A stretch of 64,000 nt of DNA from contig CAISPO010000042.1 of NCBI GenBank assembly GCA_903887415.1, positions 1 to 64,000 on the forward strand. The letters are read 5' to 3'. The notes beneath the pieces were generated by a model. That model was not told the DNA's origin. It did not search any database and saw only the letters and a list, made by a program, of their open reading frames with translations. Shown one piece after another: positions 1-8,130 of this stretch. Position numbers and translations under genes: made by a program. This DNA is from an uncultured Bacteroidota bacterium. GTDB lineage: Bacteria; Bacteroidota; Bacteroidia; Chitinophagales; Chitinophagaceae. Each line of letters begins with the position of its first letter. Position 1 is the stretch's first letter.

Positions 1-67
1 GTATTAAATCCAGAATTTGGCGCAGTAACGGTTTGTTATTATTTTTACTACGTTTGAATAGCCCCAT
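1..67 (-). CDS. Possible IS4-family transposase N-terminus (partial)
   Basis: A reading frame opens at the ATG at 67 on the minus strand and stays open to the window edge (22 codons). The visible peptide starts MGLFKRSKNNNKPLLRQ and continues ILDLI. This resembles the start of the DUF4372 domain that begins many Bacteroidota IS4-family transposases, where a basic stretch precedes a (L)xQ(I/L)LDLIP motif. A TACCTTTG promoter element lies 27 bases upstream in the right orientation, which supports a real gene start. Only the first 22 residues can be seen, so the family is inferred from a very short match. It could be another small basic protein. Confidence 0.4.
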   Translation of the reverse strand, partial: MGLFKRSKNNNKPLLRQILDLI

Positions 68-93
68 ATTTTTGTGTTTTGGTCGTTCTTAAC

Positions 94-101
94 CAAAGGT
101 A
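94..101 (-). promoter_or_regulatory. -7 promoter element for the leftward gene
   Basis: TACCTTTG on the minus strand matches the Bacteroidota -7 consensus TAnnTTTG. No TTG is found at the expected 19-21 base spacing (the nearest is 15 bases away), so only half the promoter is supported. It points at the ATG at 67. Confidence 0.35.
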
Positions 102-155
102 TGGCCGCTATTCAGGCAAAAAAGTTTCGGATAGTTGTGGAACAACAATAAAAAG

Positions 156-186
156 TTTGTTCAAATAAGTTAAATCATTACCTTTG
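156..186 (+). promoter_or_regulatory. rpsU promoter (TTTG-N19-TACCTTTG)
   Basis: TTTG at 156-159 and TACCTTTG at 179-186 are separated by exactly 19 bases, matching the Bacteroidota primary sigma factor consensus at both elements. Transcription should start near 192, giving a leader of about 25 bases before rpsU. Confidence 0.75.
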
Positions 187-217
187 CACTCCCCAAAGAC
201 AAAAAGGGAATCCTAAT

Positions 218-415
218 ATGCTGATAATAGATTCGAAAGATTGCGAAAACATTGACAAGGCACTCAAGAAGTACAAGAAAAAATACGAGAAATCCCGTGT
301 TCTGAACCAGCTTCGCGACCGCCAGTCATTCACTAAGCCATCCATCAGGCGCCGTACCGAAATACTGAAAGCAGTATATAAGCAGCAGATGGCCAACGGT
401 GAGCTTGACGCATAA
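218..415 (+). CDS. rpsU: 30S ribosomal protein S21
   Basis: A 65-residue, very basic protein of the S21 family, a late-assembling component of the small ribosomal subunit near the anti-Shine-Dalgarno region of 16S rRNA. The sequence shows the usual Bacteroidota S21 layout: a short N-terminal beta segment (MLIIDSKDCENIDKALKKYK), then a Lys/Arg-rich helix with KSRVLNQLRDRQSFTKPSIRRR. Length is normal for the phylum. The ATG at 218 follows a consensus promoter by about 30 bases. It begins the conserved Bacteroidota order rpsU-xer-hpf, although a separate promoter-like element precedes the recombinase gene. Confidence 0.95.
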   Translation: MLIIDSKDCENIDKALKKYKKKYEKSRVLNQLRDRQSFTKPSIRRRTEILKAVYKQQMANGELDA

Positions 416-468
416 TTTAATACACAGTTAATAATTTAATAACGCAATAAATAAGCGTTATATAAAAA

Positions 469-515
469 TATATTTGTACCCGCTAATGTAAATGCGTATA
501 TTTACATTAGCGGGT
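469..515 (+). promoter_or_regulatory. -7 box followed by a 16-bp perfect inverted repeat before xerC
   Basis: TATATTTG at 469-476 matches TAnnTTTG. Immediately after it, 478-493 (ACCCGCTAATGTAAAT) and 500-515 form a perfect 16-bp inverted repeat around a 6-base loop. The predicted transcription start (about 483) falls inside the left arm, so the sequence could act as an operator or as a hairpin at the extreme 5' end of the mRNA. It is not followed by a T tract, so a simple rpsU terminator is less likely. Confidence 0.6.
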
Positions 516-521
516 TTATCT

Positions 522-1412
522 ATGTTTAACGAAAGGCTAACAGATTATCTTCAGTACCTGAGATTCGAGAAGCGATACTCCCCTCATACGTTAGCTGCAT
601 ATCAAAAAGACCTTGAACAGTTCAACGATTACCTTACCAAAGAATTTTCTTTTTCCGAGCTGAAGCTGATCACCCATTTCCACATCAGGGGCTGGCTGGC
701 TGGTATGAAGGGCGATAAACAAACTGCCCGCACTGTAAACCGTAAGATCTCGAGCCTTAATTCCTACTATAAATACTTACAGAAACACGGCTATACGGAA
801 AAAAACCCGGTGCGGCAATTGCATACACAGCGCCTGCCTGAACGGCTCCCTGTGTATCTAAAAGAATCGGAAACACAGCACCTGCTCGAAGAACAGCAAT
901 TTGATGAGGGATTCAAAGGCGCTACCGACCGCCTGATCATTGAACTGCTTTATGCAACCGGTATGCGCCGAAACGAGCTGCAGCAACTGAAGGAACATGA
1001 TATCGAATGGAGCCTGAACCAGATAAGGGTACTGGGCAAGGGCAATAAAGAACGCCTGGTGCCGGTAAGCCCCGCACTGCTTGATACTGTAAAAGACTAC
1101 ATGCATGACAAGCGCAAACTGGAAGTACACGACTGCCAGTACCTGATGAACCTGGAAAGCGGGCAGCAACTGTATGCCGCCTACATATACCGGGTGGTAA
1201 GAAAATACATGGGGTTATCGACAACGCTTAAAAAGAAGAGCCCGCACGTGCTGCGGCATACATTTGCCACACACTTGCTGAACAATGGCGCCAATATACA
1301 GGCAATAAAAGAACTGCTGGGGCACAGCAGCCTTGCCGCAACCCAGATATACACGCACAATAATATTGACAAACTAAAAGAGATACACAAACAAAATCAT
1401 CCGCGAGGGTGA
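522..1412 (+). CDS. xerC: Tyrosine recombinase XerC/XerD family
   Basis: A site-specific recombinase of the phage-integrase family that resolves chromosome dimers at dif with a partner Xer protein. It has an N-terminal SAM-like core-binding domain (about residues 1-85, with RFEKRYSPHTLAAYQKDL) and a C-terminal catalytic domain holding the expected residues: Arg in TGMRRNEL, Lys in LGKGNKER, HVLRHTFATHLL, His in LGHSSLAATQ and the nucleophile Tyr in QIYTH. About 296 residues is the normal Xer length. The ATG at 522 (MFNERLTDYL) is preferred. An in-frame ATG at 492 lies within the inverted repeat and would add 10 residues unlike the family start. It sits between rpsU and hpf, the usual Bacteroidota position. 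XerC and XerD cannot be told apart here. Confidence 0.9.
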   Translation: MFNERLTDYLQYLRFEKRYSPHTLAAYQKDLEQFNDYLTKEFSFSELKLITHFHIRGWLAGMKGDKQTARTVNRKISSLNSYYKYLQKHGYTEKNPVRQLHTQRLPERLPVYLKESETQHLLEEQQFDEGFKGATDRLIIELLYATGMRRNELQQLKEHDIEWSLNQIRVLGKGNKERLVPVSPALLDTVKDYMHDKRKLEVHDCQYLMNLESGQQLYAAYIYRVVRKYMGLSTTLKKKSPHVLRHTFATHLLNNGANIQAIKELLGHSSLAATQIYTHNNIDKLKEIHKQNHPRG

Positions 1413-1440
1413 TCATTTTTAACCATAAAAAAAACCGATT

Positions 1441-1746
1441 ATGAATGTTCAAATCAGGACCGTGCATTTCGATGCAGACACCAGACTTCTTGATCATGTT
1501 AACGCCAAGATCGATAAGCTGAAGACCTTTCATGACAAGATAATAGGAGCCGAGATCTATCTGAAACTCGACAACTTATCGCAGCATGTAAGGGACAAGG
1601 TAGCTGAAATAAAAATATATGTGCCGAAGCATACTTATTTTGTTAAACATCAGAGCAAGACGTTCGAGGAATCCTTCGACCTGGCTTTCGATTCTATCGT
1701 GAGCAAAGTAAAGCGCGAGAAACAAAAGCAATTGGTGTACAGTTAA
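1441..1746 (+). CDS. hpf: Ribosome hibernation promoting factor, short form
   Basis: A 101-residue HPF/RaiA (YfiA) family protein that binds the decoding centre of the small subunit and inactivates ribosomes in stationary phase. The sequence has the family pattern: an MNVQIRTVHFDAD start, the helix LLDHVNAKIDKLKTFHDKI, the strand EIYLKLD, and the second helix TFEESFDLAFDSIVSKVKRE. It is a short form with no C-terminal dimerisation domain. It follows xerC by 28 bases, so the two are likely co-transcribed, and a strong terminator follows at 1770. Confidence 0.93.
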   Translation: MNVQIRTVHFDADTRLLDHVNAKIDKLKTFHDKIIGAEIYLKLDNLSQHVRDKVAEIKIYVPKHTYFVKHQSKTFEESFDLAFDSIVSKVKREKQKQLVYS

Positions 1747-1769
1747 TTAGTTCACCCAACTTTAAATAC

Positions 1770-1806
1770 AAAATATCCGTCTTACTATGGGACGGATATT
1801 TTATTT
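1770..1806 (+). terminator. Intrinsic terminator after hpf
   Basis: A perfect 12-bp stem (AAAATATCCGTC at 1770-1781 with 1791-1802) and a 9-base loop are followed by TTATTTT. It ends the rpsU-xerC-hpf unit. Confidence 0.85.
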
Positions 1807-1934
1807 TACCCAAAAGTGAAAACTCAAAAAGCTAAATTGTCCGTACAGCATACAAAGCTGAAAAAGTGCTTTGATTGTATGACGTTTGATATAAAACAAT
1901 TATCTTGCAACTTCAGAAAAATAATTACCTAGCT

Positions 1935-3317
1935 ATGCCACAACGTTGGAGGAGTATCGCATTATCATTATTGTCGGCTTCCTTGTTTTTTACAGCCTGT
2001 AAAAAACAATCGAGTACGGACACACCGTTACCAACCAATTACTACCCTTCTGTGATCATCAACAGCGATAACCAGGTAGTTTATGCTTTCGACCCATCGA
2101 CCGGCAATAAGAACTGGGAATATGGCATGTATAACCCGAGCGGCTATACAACGCTGAATCCTGCTGTAGATATTGTATTCACACCTTCTCCTCTTTTGTA
2201 TAATGGTATGGTATATGCGGCATATGTGCAGCGCAATGCGGGAGCAACGGATACCATTTTCAAAATAAACTCAAAAACCGGTGTGCTTGTAAAGAAGATC
2301 GTGCCGGATGCGACCAAAACTTTTAATATCCAGGCAACCCCGGTTGCGGATGCAGGGCTCCTGTTTGTTGCCTGTGCCATGTCGTCCACAGCGGGCATGG
2401 TTTACGCCATTGATACCGGAACATACGCAGTAAAATGGTCTTACCCAACTACTACTCCGGTGATATCATCGCCAACTATTTACAATGGGAATCTTTATTT
2501 TGCCAGTGTTGGCGGTACAGTTTACTGCGTTGACGAAAATTTAGGCCCTACAGGCACTGCCAACTGGACTTATACCCCAGAAAGACAGGGTGATACCGCT
2601 TTCTATAAAAATAATTACAACCCTTTACTGGACTCTACCAATCTGCCTGCGCTTAGGGGCAACGCTACCGGTTGCGCTTCATTTTATTCATCACCTGCTA
2701 TCGCTGCGCCTTATTTATATATAGGCAGTGTTGCAGACAGCAATATGTACTGTATACTGCTCACCCCTCCAGGTAGCCCCACACCATCAACAGGCGTAGA
2801 GCGCTGGAGATATAAAGCCAGTGGAGGGATATTTAGCTCTCCTGCTGCATATGCAGGTACATGCATATTTGGCGGCAGCGACTTCCACATATACTGCCTC
2901 GACACAACCATTAACCCGATGATGGAACTGATTGTTCCAGAGCGCAGATGGATCGACAGCGCACACAGCTCTATTTATTCTTCGCCATACGTAATGAACC
3001 AGGTAGTTTATGTAGGGAGCCATGACTACAATCTATATGCACTGAACATCATCAATGGCGGTATAAAGTGGAGCTTTGCATCAAAGGGTATTATCAAATC
3101 CAGTCCCGTATGCTACAACGGCGTTCTTTATGTGGGCAGCTATGATAAATACCTCTATGCTGTTGACACTGCCACAGGCACCCTGAAATGGAGCAAAAAC
3201 ACCAACGGCCTGATAGAAGACTCACCGGTAATTGATGACCTCAGCGGCAATAGTTACAACAGCGGTATCAGCGGATTTTATAATGGCGGCTATACGATCA
3301 ATGCAACTAATCAGTAA
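1935..3317 (+). CDS. PQQ-like beta-propeller lipoprotein
   Basis: A surface or periplasmic lipoprotein built of PQQ/quinoprotein-type beta-propeller blades. The start at 1935 (MPQRWRSIALSLLSASL) gives a type II signal peptide with lipobox FFTAC, Cys22, followed by KKQ. A TTG start 30 bases upstream would add ten residues ahead of the signal and is less likely. The blades show repeated motifs of the type VVYAFDPSTGNKNWEY, MVYAIDTGTYAVKWSY, LYALNIINGGIKWSFAS and LYAVDTATGTLKWSKN, as in BamB-like proteins and quinoprotein dehydrogenases. No haem or dehydrogenase motif is visible, so an enzymatic role is unsupported. It may be a structural or binding scaffold. It stands alone between two terminators. 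Confidence 0.85.
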   Translation: MPQRWRSIALSLLSASLFFTACKKQSSTDTPLPTNYYPSVIINSDNQVVYAFDPSTGNKNWEYGMYNPSGYTTLNPAVDIVFTPSPLLYNGMVYAAYVQRNAGATDTIFKINSKTGVLVKKIVPDATKTFNIQATPVADAGLLFVACAMSSTAGMVYAIDTGTYAVKWSYPTTTPVISSPTIYNGNLYFASVGGTVYCVDENLGPTGTANWTYTPERQGDTAFYKNNYNPLLDSTNLPALRGNATGCASFYSSPAIAAPYLYIGSVADSNMYCILLTPPGSPTPSTGVERWRYKASGGIFSSPAAYAGTCIFGGSDFHIYCLDTTINPMMELIVPERRWIDSAHSSIYSSPYVMNQVVYVGSHDYNLYALNIINGGIKWSFASKGIIKSSPVCYNGVLYVGSYDKYLYAVDTATGTLKWSKNTNGLIEDSPVIDDLSGNSYNSGISGFYNGGYTINATNQ

Positions 3318-3344
3318 ACGATAGAACAATAACATTCCTATATT

Positions 3345-3376
3345 AACTCCTGGCTTTTTGCCGGGAGTTTTTTATT
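3345..3376 (+). terminator. Intrinsic terminator after the propeller lipoprotein
   Basis: AACTCCTGGC (3345-3354), loop TTTTT, GCCGGGAGTT (3360-3369) with one T-G pair, then a T run. Confidence 0.85.
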
Positions 3377-3407
3377 TCAGCCTCCAAATTCCTTATCTTT
3401 AGGGTGG

Positions 3408-4751
3408 ATGCTATATGCTGTAGTAGATATTGAGACAACGGGGAGCCATGCTGCGGGGAACGGCATAACGGAGATCGGCATTGTGATCCACGATGGCATT
3501 AAAGTGCTGAACTATTACCAGAGCCTTGTAAACCCCCATACCCCTATACCCTACTTTATACAGCGCCTCACGGGTATAGACAACCAGATGGTGGCCAATG
3601 CCCCTGCGTTTGAAGAGATAGCAGGCCAGGTTTTTGAGCTGCTGCAGGATAAGATATTTGTGGCCCACAATGTAAACTTTGACTACTCCTTCGTAAAACA
3701 CCACCTGAAGAATGCGGGGTATGAACTGGACACCAAGAAGCTCTGCACCGTACGGCTGTCGCGCAAAGTGCTGCCAGGCTTGCCTGGTTACAGCCTTGGG
3801 AAGCTTACGCACCATTTCGGGATAAATCATGGTGAGCACCACCGGGCTGGCGGCGATGCCCTTGCCACTGCCGACCTGCTGGCCATGATCATAGCAAAAG
3901 ATACCGAAGGGGTAATACAGGATATGCTGAAAGGCAGGAATAGCGAGCAATACCTGCCGCCGCACCTGCCGGTAGAAAACCTGGAGCAATTGCCATCCAC
4001 ACCGGGAGTCTATTATTTTTATAACGCCGCCGGAAAGGCAATTTATATCGGCAAAGCGAAAAACATACGCAGGCGTGTAAAAGGGCATTTCTCCAACAAT
4101 AAGACCAATCGGCAGAAACAGGATTTTTTAAGGGAAACGCACCGCATTACTTATAAGGAATGCGCTACCGAGCTAATGGCGCACATACTGGAAAGCGCCG
4201 AGATACGGAGGCTATGGCCGGTGCATAACCGCAGCCAGCGTGGCTTCCTGCCTAAGTTCGGCTTGTTTACTTACGATGACCAACAAGGCTACACCCGGTT
4301 TGCGATAGAGAAGATACGGCGCAGCCATAAACCTATTTATACGTTCAACACGGTGACAGAAGGGCATTTGAGGCTGCGTGAGCTTAAGGAAGAATTCGGG
4401 CTGTGCCCGCGTCTGTGCAATATTGGATCTAGCCCTGATTGCGGCTGTGAACTGCACGAAGAACCTGCAGCCTACAACCAAAAAGTAAGCAGTGCCATAA
4501 GCTGGATGCGCAAGCACCTGCCCACATTCGCGCTCATAGATAAAGGCATTGAAGATAATGAGAACAGTTGCATACTGGTCATGGAGGGCAATCTCTATGG
4601 CATGGGATATATCAACGATAAAAAGCTACAGCTTAAAAATGTAGAGACGCTGCAAAAAAATATGGAACCGCTGCAGGACAATGACTACATACGAAACCTT
4701 GTCTTCCGCCATGCCACGGAGTTTCCGGAGAAGTGTGTTTCGTTCGGTTAG
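3408..4751 (+). CDS. DnaQ-like 3'-5' exonuclease fused to UvrC-type GIY-YIG nuclease
   Basis: A two-domain DNA repair nuclease. Residues 1-165 form a DEDDh exonuclease like DNA polymerase III epsilon: VDIETTG gives Asp7 and Glu9, HNVNFD gives Asp92, and HHRAGGDA gives His145 and Asp150, so the catalytic set is complete. Residues about 190-275 form a UvrC N-terminal GIY-YIG endonuclease domain (PSTPGVYYFYNAAGKAIYIG with NIRRRVKGHF, Tyr202, Tyr213 and Arg221-223). The remaining 170 residues match the Cho/UvrC-like extension and contain a Cys-rich segment (CPRLCNIGSSPDCGC). The same architecture is known in other Bacteroidota and in actinobacteria, where one report family links it to UvrC-like incision. 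It is separate from uvrABC. The start at 3408 leaves no room for an earlier domain. Confidence 0.9.
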   Translation: MLYAVVDIETTGSHAAGNGITEIGIVIHDGIKVLNYYQSLVNPHTPIPYFIQRLTGIDNQMVANAPAFEEIAGQVFELLQDKIFVAHNVNFDYSFVKHHLKNAGYELDTKKLCTVRLSRKVLPGLPGYSLGKLTHHFGINHGEHHRAGGDALATADLLAMIIAKDTEGVIQDMLKGRNSEQYLPPHLPVENLEQLPSTPGVYYFYNAAGKAIYIGKAKNIRRRVKGHFSNNKTNRQKQDFLRETHRITYKECATELMAHILESAEIRRLWPVHNRSQRGFLPKFGLFTYDDQQGYTRFAIEKIRRSHKPIYTFNTVTEGHLRLRELKEEFGLCPRLCNIGSSPDCGCELHEEPAAYNQKVSSAISWMRKHLPTFALIDKGIEDNENSCILVMEGNLYGMGYINDKKLQLKNVETLQKNMEPLQDNDYIRNLVFRHATEFPEKCVSFG

Positions 4752-5069
4752 TGTAAATTTCTCTCGCAAAGGCGCCAAGCCCGCAGTTCCCTCATTTTGT
4801 TTTTTAAGGCCGCTAAGCGTGAGAGACCTCTCCCCGGGCCTCTCCAAAGGAGAGGGTGAAGTAGAATGAGTTACGTGCAGGCTATACGCAAACATAGGAG
4901 TCGCAAAGCCCGCTCCGGCATGTAGACTTCATTTCATTTTAAATACCGCCAAATCGGGCGAAATGATCAGGCACATATTAAGCAGCCTCTGCGAAAATAA
5001 ATTCAATAACTTGCATTTTCATTGCTATGGACCGTTTTGAATTTTTACTTTTGAATTTTGAATTTATAT
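4752..5069 (+). other. Intergenic region with one dispersed repeat
   Basis: No gene is seen. It contains the repeat at 4825-4875 and, near 5036-5069, an AT-rich run of TTTTGAATTT units before the ABC ATPase. No clear promoter with both elements was found. Confidence 0.6.
4825..4875 (+). repeat. Dispersed repeat family A, copy 1
   Basis: GACCTCTCCCCGGGCCTCTC, then a CC-AAA-GG turn, GAGAGGGTGAAGTAGAATGA and GTTACG. It is closely related to 11081-11130 and, inverted, to 47919-47970 and 52038-52110. CCTCTCC and GGAGAGG arms form a hairpin. Confidence 0.8.
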
Positions 5070-5831
5070 ATGAGCAACGCAATAATAAAAGTCAGCAACC
5101 TGGTGAAGAAATACGGCGATTTTGAAGCCGTAAAGGGAATCAGTTTCGAGGTGATGAAGGGTGAGATATTCGGGCTGCTGGGGCCAAATGGGGCCGGCAA
5201 AACAACTACACTGGAGATACTGGAGGCACTTCGCCAGAAAACATCGGGCGAGGTGATCGTGGATGGCAAGAACCTGGATACAGAACCGCAGGCAATAAAG
5301 AACGTAATAGGCGTGCAACTGCAGGCAGCAGGCTACTACCCCAACCTGAATCTGAAACAGATAATAGAGCTCTTCAGCGGCCTGTATAACAAGGATGTGG
5401 ATGCTATGGCGCTGCTGGATACGGTGAACCTTCGCGAGAAAGCAAGGAGCAAATTTAAGGAGCTCTCCGGCGGACAGAAGCAGCGGTTTTCTATTGCCAC
5501 TACACTTATCAATGAGCCGAAAGTAATATTCCTCGATGAGCCCACTACCGGCCTGGACCCGCAAGCCCGCCGCAACCTGTGGGAGCTGATAAAGCAACTG
5601 CGCGAGCGCGGCGCCACAGTAGTGATCACTACCCACTATATGGATGAGGCAGAGGAGCTATGCGAGCGTGTAGCCATTGTAGACAGCGGGCAGATAATAG
5701 CCCTCAGCACACCAAGCGAGCTTATAGACAAGCTCATAGCCTCCGGCTTCAAACGCCCGAAAGCCGTAAAGGAAGCCAACCTGGAGGATGTGTTCCTGAA
5801 CATGACTGGCAAGGAATGGCGGGAAGGCTAA
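5070..5831 (+). CDS. ABC transporter ATP-binding protein (ABC-2/DrrA type)
   Basis: The cytoplasmic ATPase subunit of an ABC-2 type exporter. It has Walker A GPNGAGKTT (about residues 38-46), a Q-loop near GVQLQAA, the signature LSGGQKQRFSIA, Walker B VIFLDEPTTGLDP and the H-loop TTHYMDEAEELC. Overall it matches drug, lipid or multidrug exporters of the DrrA/CcmA class. The ATG at 5070 (MSNAIIKVSNL) is preferred over a TTG at 5058. The usual partner permease is not next to it: the following gene encodes a two-helix protein of 66 residues and the next is an acyl-CoA dehydrogenase on the other strand. The substrate is therefore unknown. Confidence 0.9.
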   Translation: MSNAIIKVSNLVKKYGDFEAVKGISFEVMKGEIFGLLGPNGAGKTTTLEILEALRQKTSGEVIVDGKNLDTEPQAIKNVIGVQLQAAGYYPNLNLKQIIELFSGLYNKDVDAMALLDTVNLREKARSKFKELSGGQKQRFSIATTLINEPKVIFLDEPTTGLDPQARRNLWELIKQLRERGATVVITTHYMDEAEELCERVAIVDSGQIIALSTPSELIDKLIASGFKRPKAVKEANLEDVFLNMTGKEWREG

Positions 5832-5837
5832 TTACAA

Positions 5838-5870
5838 TGTGCAAATTTGAAAATTTGCACATGTGCAAAT
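5838..5870. repeat. Tight palindrome TGTGCAAATTT-GA-AAATTTGCACA plus extra unit
   Basis: An 11-bp perfect inverted repeat with a 2-base centre (5838-5848 and 5851-5861) is followed directly by TGTGCAAAT (5862-5870). It lies 7 bases after the ABC ATPase stop. The unit resembles the TTTGCACATTTGCACA family found between genes in many Bacteroidota. Confidence 0.7.
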
Positions 5871-5907
5871 GCCCGGCGCAAATTGTTGTTTGATAAAATC
5901 CAGTATT

Positions 5908-6108
5908 ATGACCAAAAATAAATCGCAGAGAACAATTCAACTTTTATCCTCGATCGGTTTGCTGCTTGTGACTCTCCCAACAGTTTTAAAAGAGCATTTT
6001 TTTATTCCCGATTTCTTCCGTGGATTTCTTGCTGGAATTGGGCTTGCGCTGATAATTGGCGGGTTGGTGTTATATAAAAAGCAGTGCAACGTTACTGCGG
6101 CCGAATAA
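5908..6108 (+). CDS. Small membrane protein, unknown function
   Basis: A 66-residue protein with two predicted transmembrane helices (IQLLSSIGLLLVTLPTVL and GFLAGIGLALIIGGLVLY) joined by a short loop, and a basic N-terminus (MTKNKSQRT). The ATG at 5908 is chosen because an upstream in-frame ATG at 5863 lies in the palindromic repeat. It resembles small Bacteroidota membrane proteins annotated only as hypothetical. It follows the ABC ATPase on the same strand with a 76-base gap, but is too small to be its permease. No function is assigned. Confidence 0.65.
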   Translation: MTKNKSQRTIQLLSSIGLLLVTLPTVLKEHFFIPDFFRGFLAGIGLALIIGGLVLYKKQCNVTAAE

Positions 6109-6169
6109 GAACCAGACTGTATGGTCAGGCCCCTCCGGAGGTAGCCGATCAATTCTAACTATCAGAGGG

Positions 6170-6206
6170 CGCAAAAAAAGATGCTGATGAATTAACATCA
6201 GCATCC
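6170..6206 (-). terminator. Terminator after the acyl-CoA dehydrogenase
   Basis: A perfect 10-bp stem (6180-6189 GATGCTGATG with 6196-6205) and loop AATTAA. On the minus strand it is followed by a run of seven T. Confidence 0.9.
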
Positions 6207-6225
6207 TTCAGTATCCTAAAATCAG

Positions 6226-8004
6226 CTAAAAGAAATACTTCTCTGTCTCAATAACTTTCGCTGCAATTCTCCTTCTTGCATCTTTTGTATTGAAGCTATC
6301 CGATTTCGTAAAGCGTTTTACACCCATCAGCATCATGCGCTGTTCATCGCCGGTGGCAAAGCCGTTTATGGCGTTTCTGCCGGCATTGTTTATGCGGTCA
6401 GCGGCATCATAGATAAAAGTGCGGGCTACATCTATTGCGAGATCGGCATTTGGATTGTTGCTGGCCTGCATCTTCATTGCGCGCAGTAAACAACATTCTG
6501 CCTGGAAGGTGTCTATCAGCATATCTGCAATGTTCATCAGTATTTCCTGCTCATGCTCCAGTTGCATCATCAGCTTCTGGGCAGCACCACCAGCACACAT
6601 GAGAATGGCTTTCTTGAAGTTAGCAATCACTTTTTGCTCCGCAGCAAATGGCGCATCATCTGTGTCAAAATCAGGTATGCTCATCAGCTCCTTCTGCACG
6701 GCCATTGCCGGGCCCATAATGTTTATCCTGTTCTTCATGGCGCGCTTCAGGTACATATCCACTGTCAGCAGCCTGTTGATCTCATTAGTGCCTTCAAATA
6801 TCCGGTTGATGCGGCTGTCGCGGTAAGCGCGGGAAATGTTGTACTCATCGGAGAATCCGTTGCCGCCAAATATCTGCACCCCCTCATCCACTACATAATC
6901 AAGTGCTTCAGAGCCCAGCACTTTCAGCATGGCGCACTCTATGGCATATTCTTCGGCAGCACCAAGCAAAGCATCTTCCTTTCCTGCCGCTTCCAGTTCC
7001 TTTTCCTTGTCATCTATCCATTGCGCAGTACGAAACAAGGCACTCTCTGCAGCAAACAAACGTACCACCATCTCTGCCAGTTTATACTGTATAGCTCCGA
7101 AACTTGCAATTGGCACTTTGAACTGAATCCTTGTCTTTGCATAAATTACTGATGCCTTCACCGACAGCTTAGCACCGCCTGAAGTTGCAGCGCACAGCTT
7201 CAGCCTGCCTATATTCAGAATGTTGAATGCTATAATGTGGCCCTTGCCTATTTCGCCAAGGAGATTTTCTTTAGGTATGATACAGTTTTCAAAAAACAGT
7301 TGTCTTGTGCTGGAACCTTTGATACCCATTTTGTGTTCTTCCTCGCCGAAAGTGAGCCCGGGCGTATTGCGCTCTACAATAAATGCGCTGAACTTATCAC
7401 CGTCTATCTTCGCAAATACCGTGAATACATCGGCAAAGCCAGCATTAGTGATCCATATTTTTTGCCCGTTCAGGGCATAGCTTTTGCCATCTGCGGTAAG
7501 CGTAGCGGTTGTCTTAGCCCCAAGCGCATCAGAGCCAGAACCCGGCTCAGTAAGGGCATATGCACCCTTCATTTCGCCGGTCGCAAGTTTCGGAATAAAC
7601 TTTTGCTTCTGCTCCTCAGTTCCAAAATATAATATAGGCAATGAACCTATACCATTGTGTGCAGCCATTGCTACTGCGAATGAGTGGCCGCCACCGAGAC
7701 ATTCATTAACTAATGTCGCCGTTACAAAATCTTTACCTAAGCCTCCGTATTTCTCCGGGAATGCTGCACCAAGCAGCCCCAGTTCCCCTGCCTTCTCCAG
7801 CAGTGATGGCATCAGCCCTGGCTTTTGCGCATCCATATCGGCTATATTAGGCAGTATATCTTTCTCCAGAAACTCAGCGCACATCTGTATGATCATTTGC
7901 TGCTCCTCATTAAAGTCTTCCGGAGTAAATGTGCTATGCGGATCAGAGGGCTGGATCAAAAAACCACCACCCTGTATCGAAGTTGCTGTTGTCTGTGCTT
8001 CCAT
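6226..8004 (-). CDS. Acyl-CoA dehydrogenase, VLCAD/ACAD9-like
   Basis: A FAD-dependent acyl-CoA dehydrogenase for the first step of beta-oxidation. At 592 residues it is longer than the 380-residue short/medium-chain enzymes and matches the VLCAD/ACAD9 class, which has an extra C-terminal helical domain. The two family signatures are present: [13 protein letters not shown] near residue 150 and [20 protein letters not shown] further on. The catalytic base is expected at the Glu of RIFEGTNEI, as in VLCAD. It stands alone, with its own terminator at 6170-6206. It probably supplies acyl-CoA intermediates from long-chain fatty acids. The electron acceptor is presumably ETF, but etfAB are not in the window. 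Confidence 0.93.
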   Translation of the reverse strand: MEAQTTATSIQGGGFLIQPSDPHSTFTPEDFNEEQQMIIQMCAEFLEKDILPNIADMDAQKPGLMPSLLEKAGELGLLGAAFPEKYGGLGKDFVTATLVNECLGGGHSFAVAMAAHNGIGSLPILYFGTEEQKQKFIPKLATGEMKGAYALTEPGSGSDALGAKTTATLTADGKSYALNGQKIWITNAGFADVFTVFAKIDGDKFSAFIVERNTPGLTFGEEEHKMGIKGSSTRQLFFENCIIPKENLLGEIGKGHIIAFNILNIGRLKLCAATSGGAKLSVKASVIYAKTRIQFKVPIASFGAIQYKLAEMVVRLFAAESALFRTAQWIDDKEKELEAAGKEDALLGAAEEYAIECAMLKVLGSEALDYVVDEGVQIFGGNGFSDEYNISRAYRDSRINRIFEGTNEINRLLTVDMYLKRAMKNRINIMGPAMAVQKELMSIPDFDTDDAPFAAEQKVIANFKKAILMCAGGAAQKLMMQLEHEQEILMNIADMLIDTFQAECCLLRAMKMQASNNPNADLAIDVARTFIYDAADRINNAGRNAINGFATGDEQRMMLMGVKRFTKSDSFNTKDARRRIAAKVIETEKYFF

Positions 8005-8055
8005 AGAATTGTTTGTATAAAGCTATGAAGTTTTTATTGGAAATAAAGCCAGTTG

Positions 8056-8107
8056 TATTGGAATTTGGAATTTGTTATTGGGAATTTGGATTGGAGATTG
8101 GAATTTG
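8056..8107. repeat. GGAATTTG simple-repeat tract
   Basis: Imperfect repeats of GGAATTTG/GGGATTGG type upstream of the acyl-CoA dehydrogenase. Similar tracts lie at about 5036-5069, 15812-15842 and 40577-40612, each next to a gene end. Confidence 0.6.
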
Positions 8108-8130
8108 GCACACACTAGTTCAACCTGCCT

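Noticed and set aside
3411-4088. 225-codon minus-strand frame over the exonuclease domain
   Set aside because: Antisense of the DnaQ domain; no recognisable protein.
5863-5907. Upstream in-frame ATG for the small membrane protein
   Set aside because: Lies inside the TGTGCAAAT palindrome repeat; the internal ATG at 5908 gives a basic start and two membrane helices.
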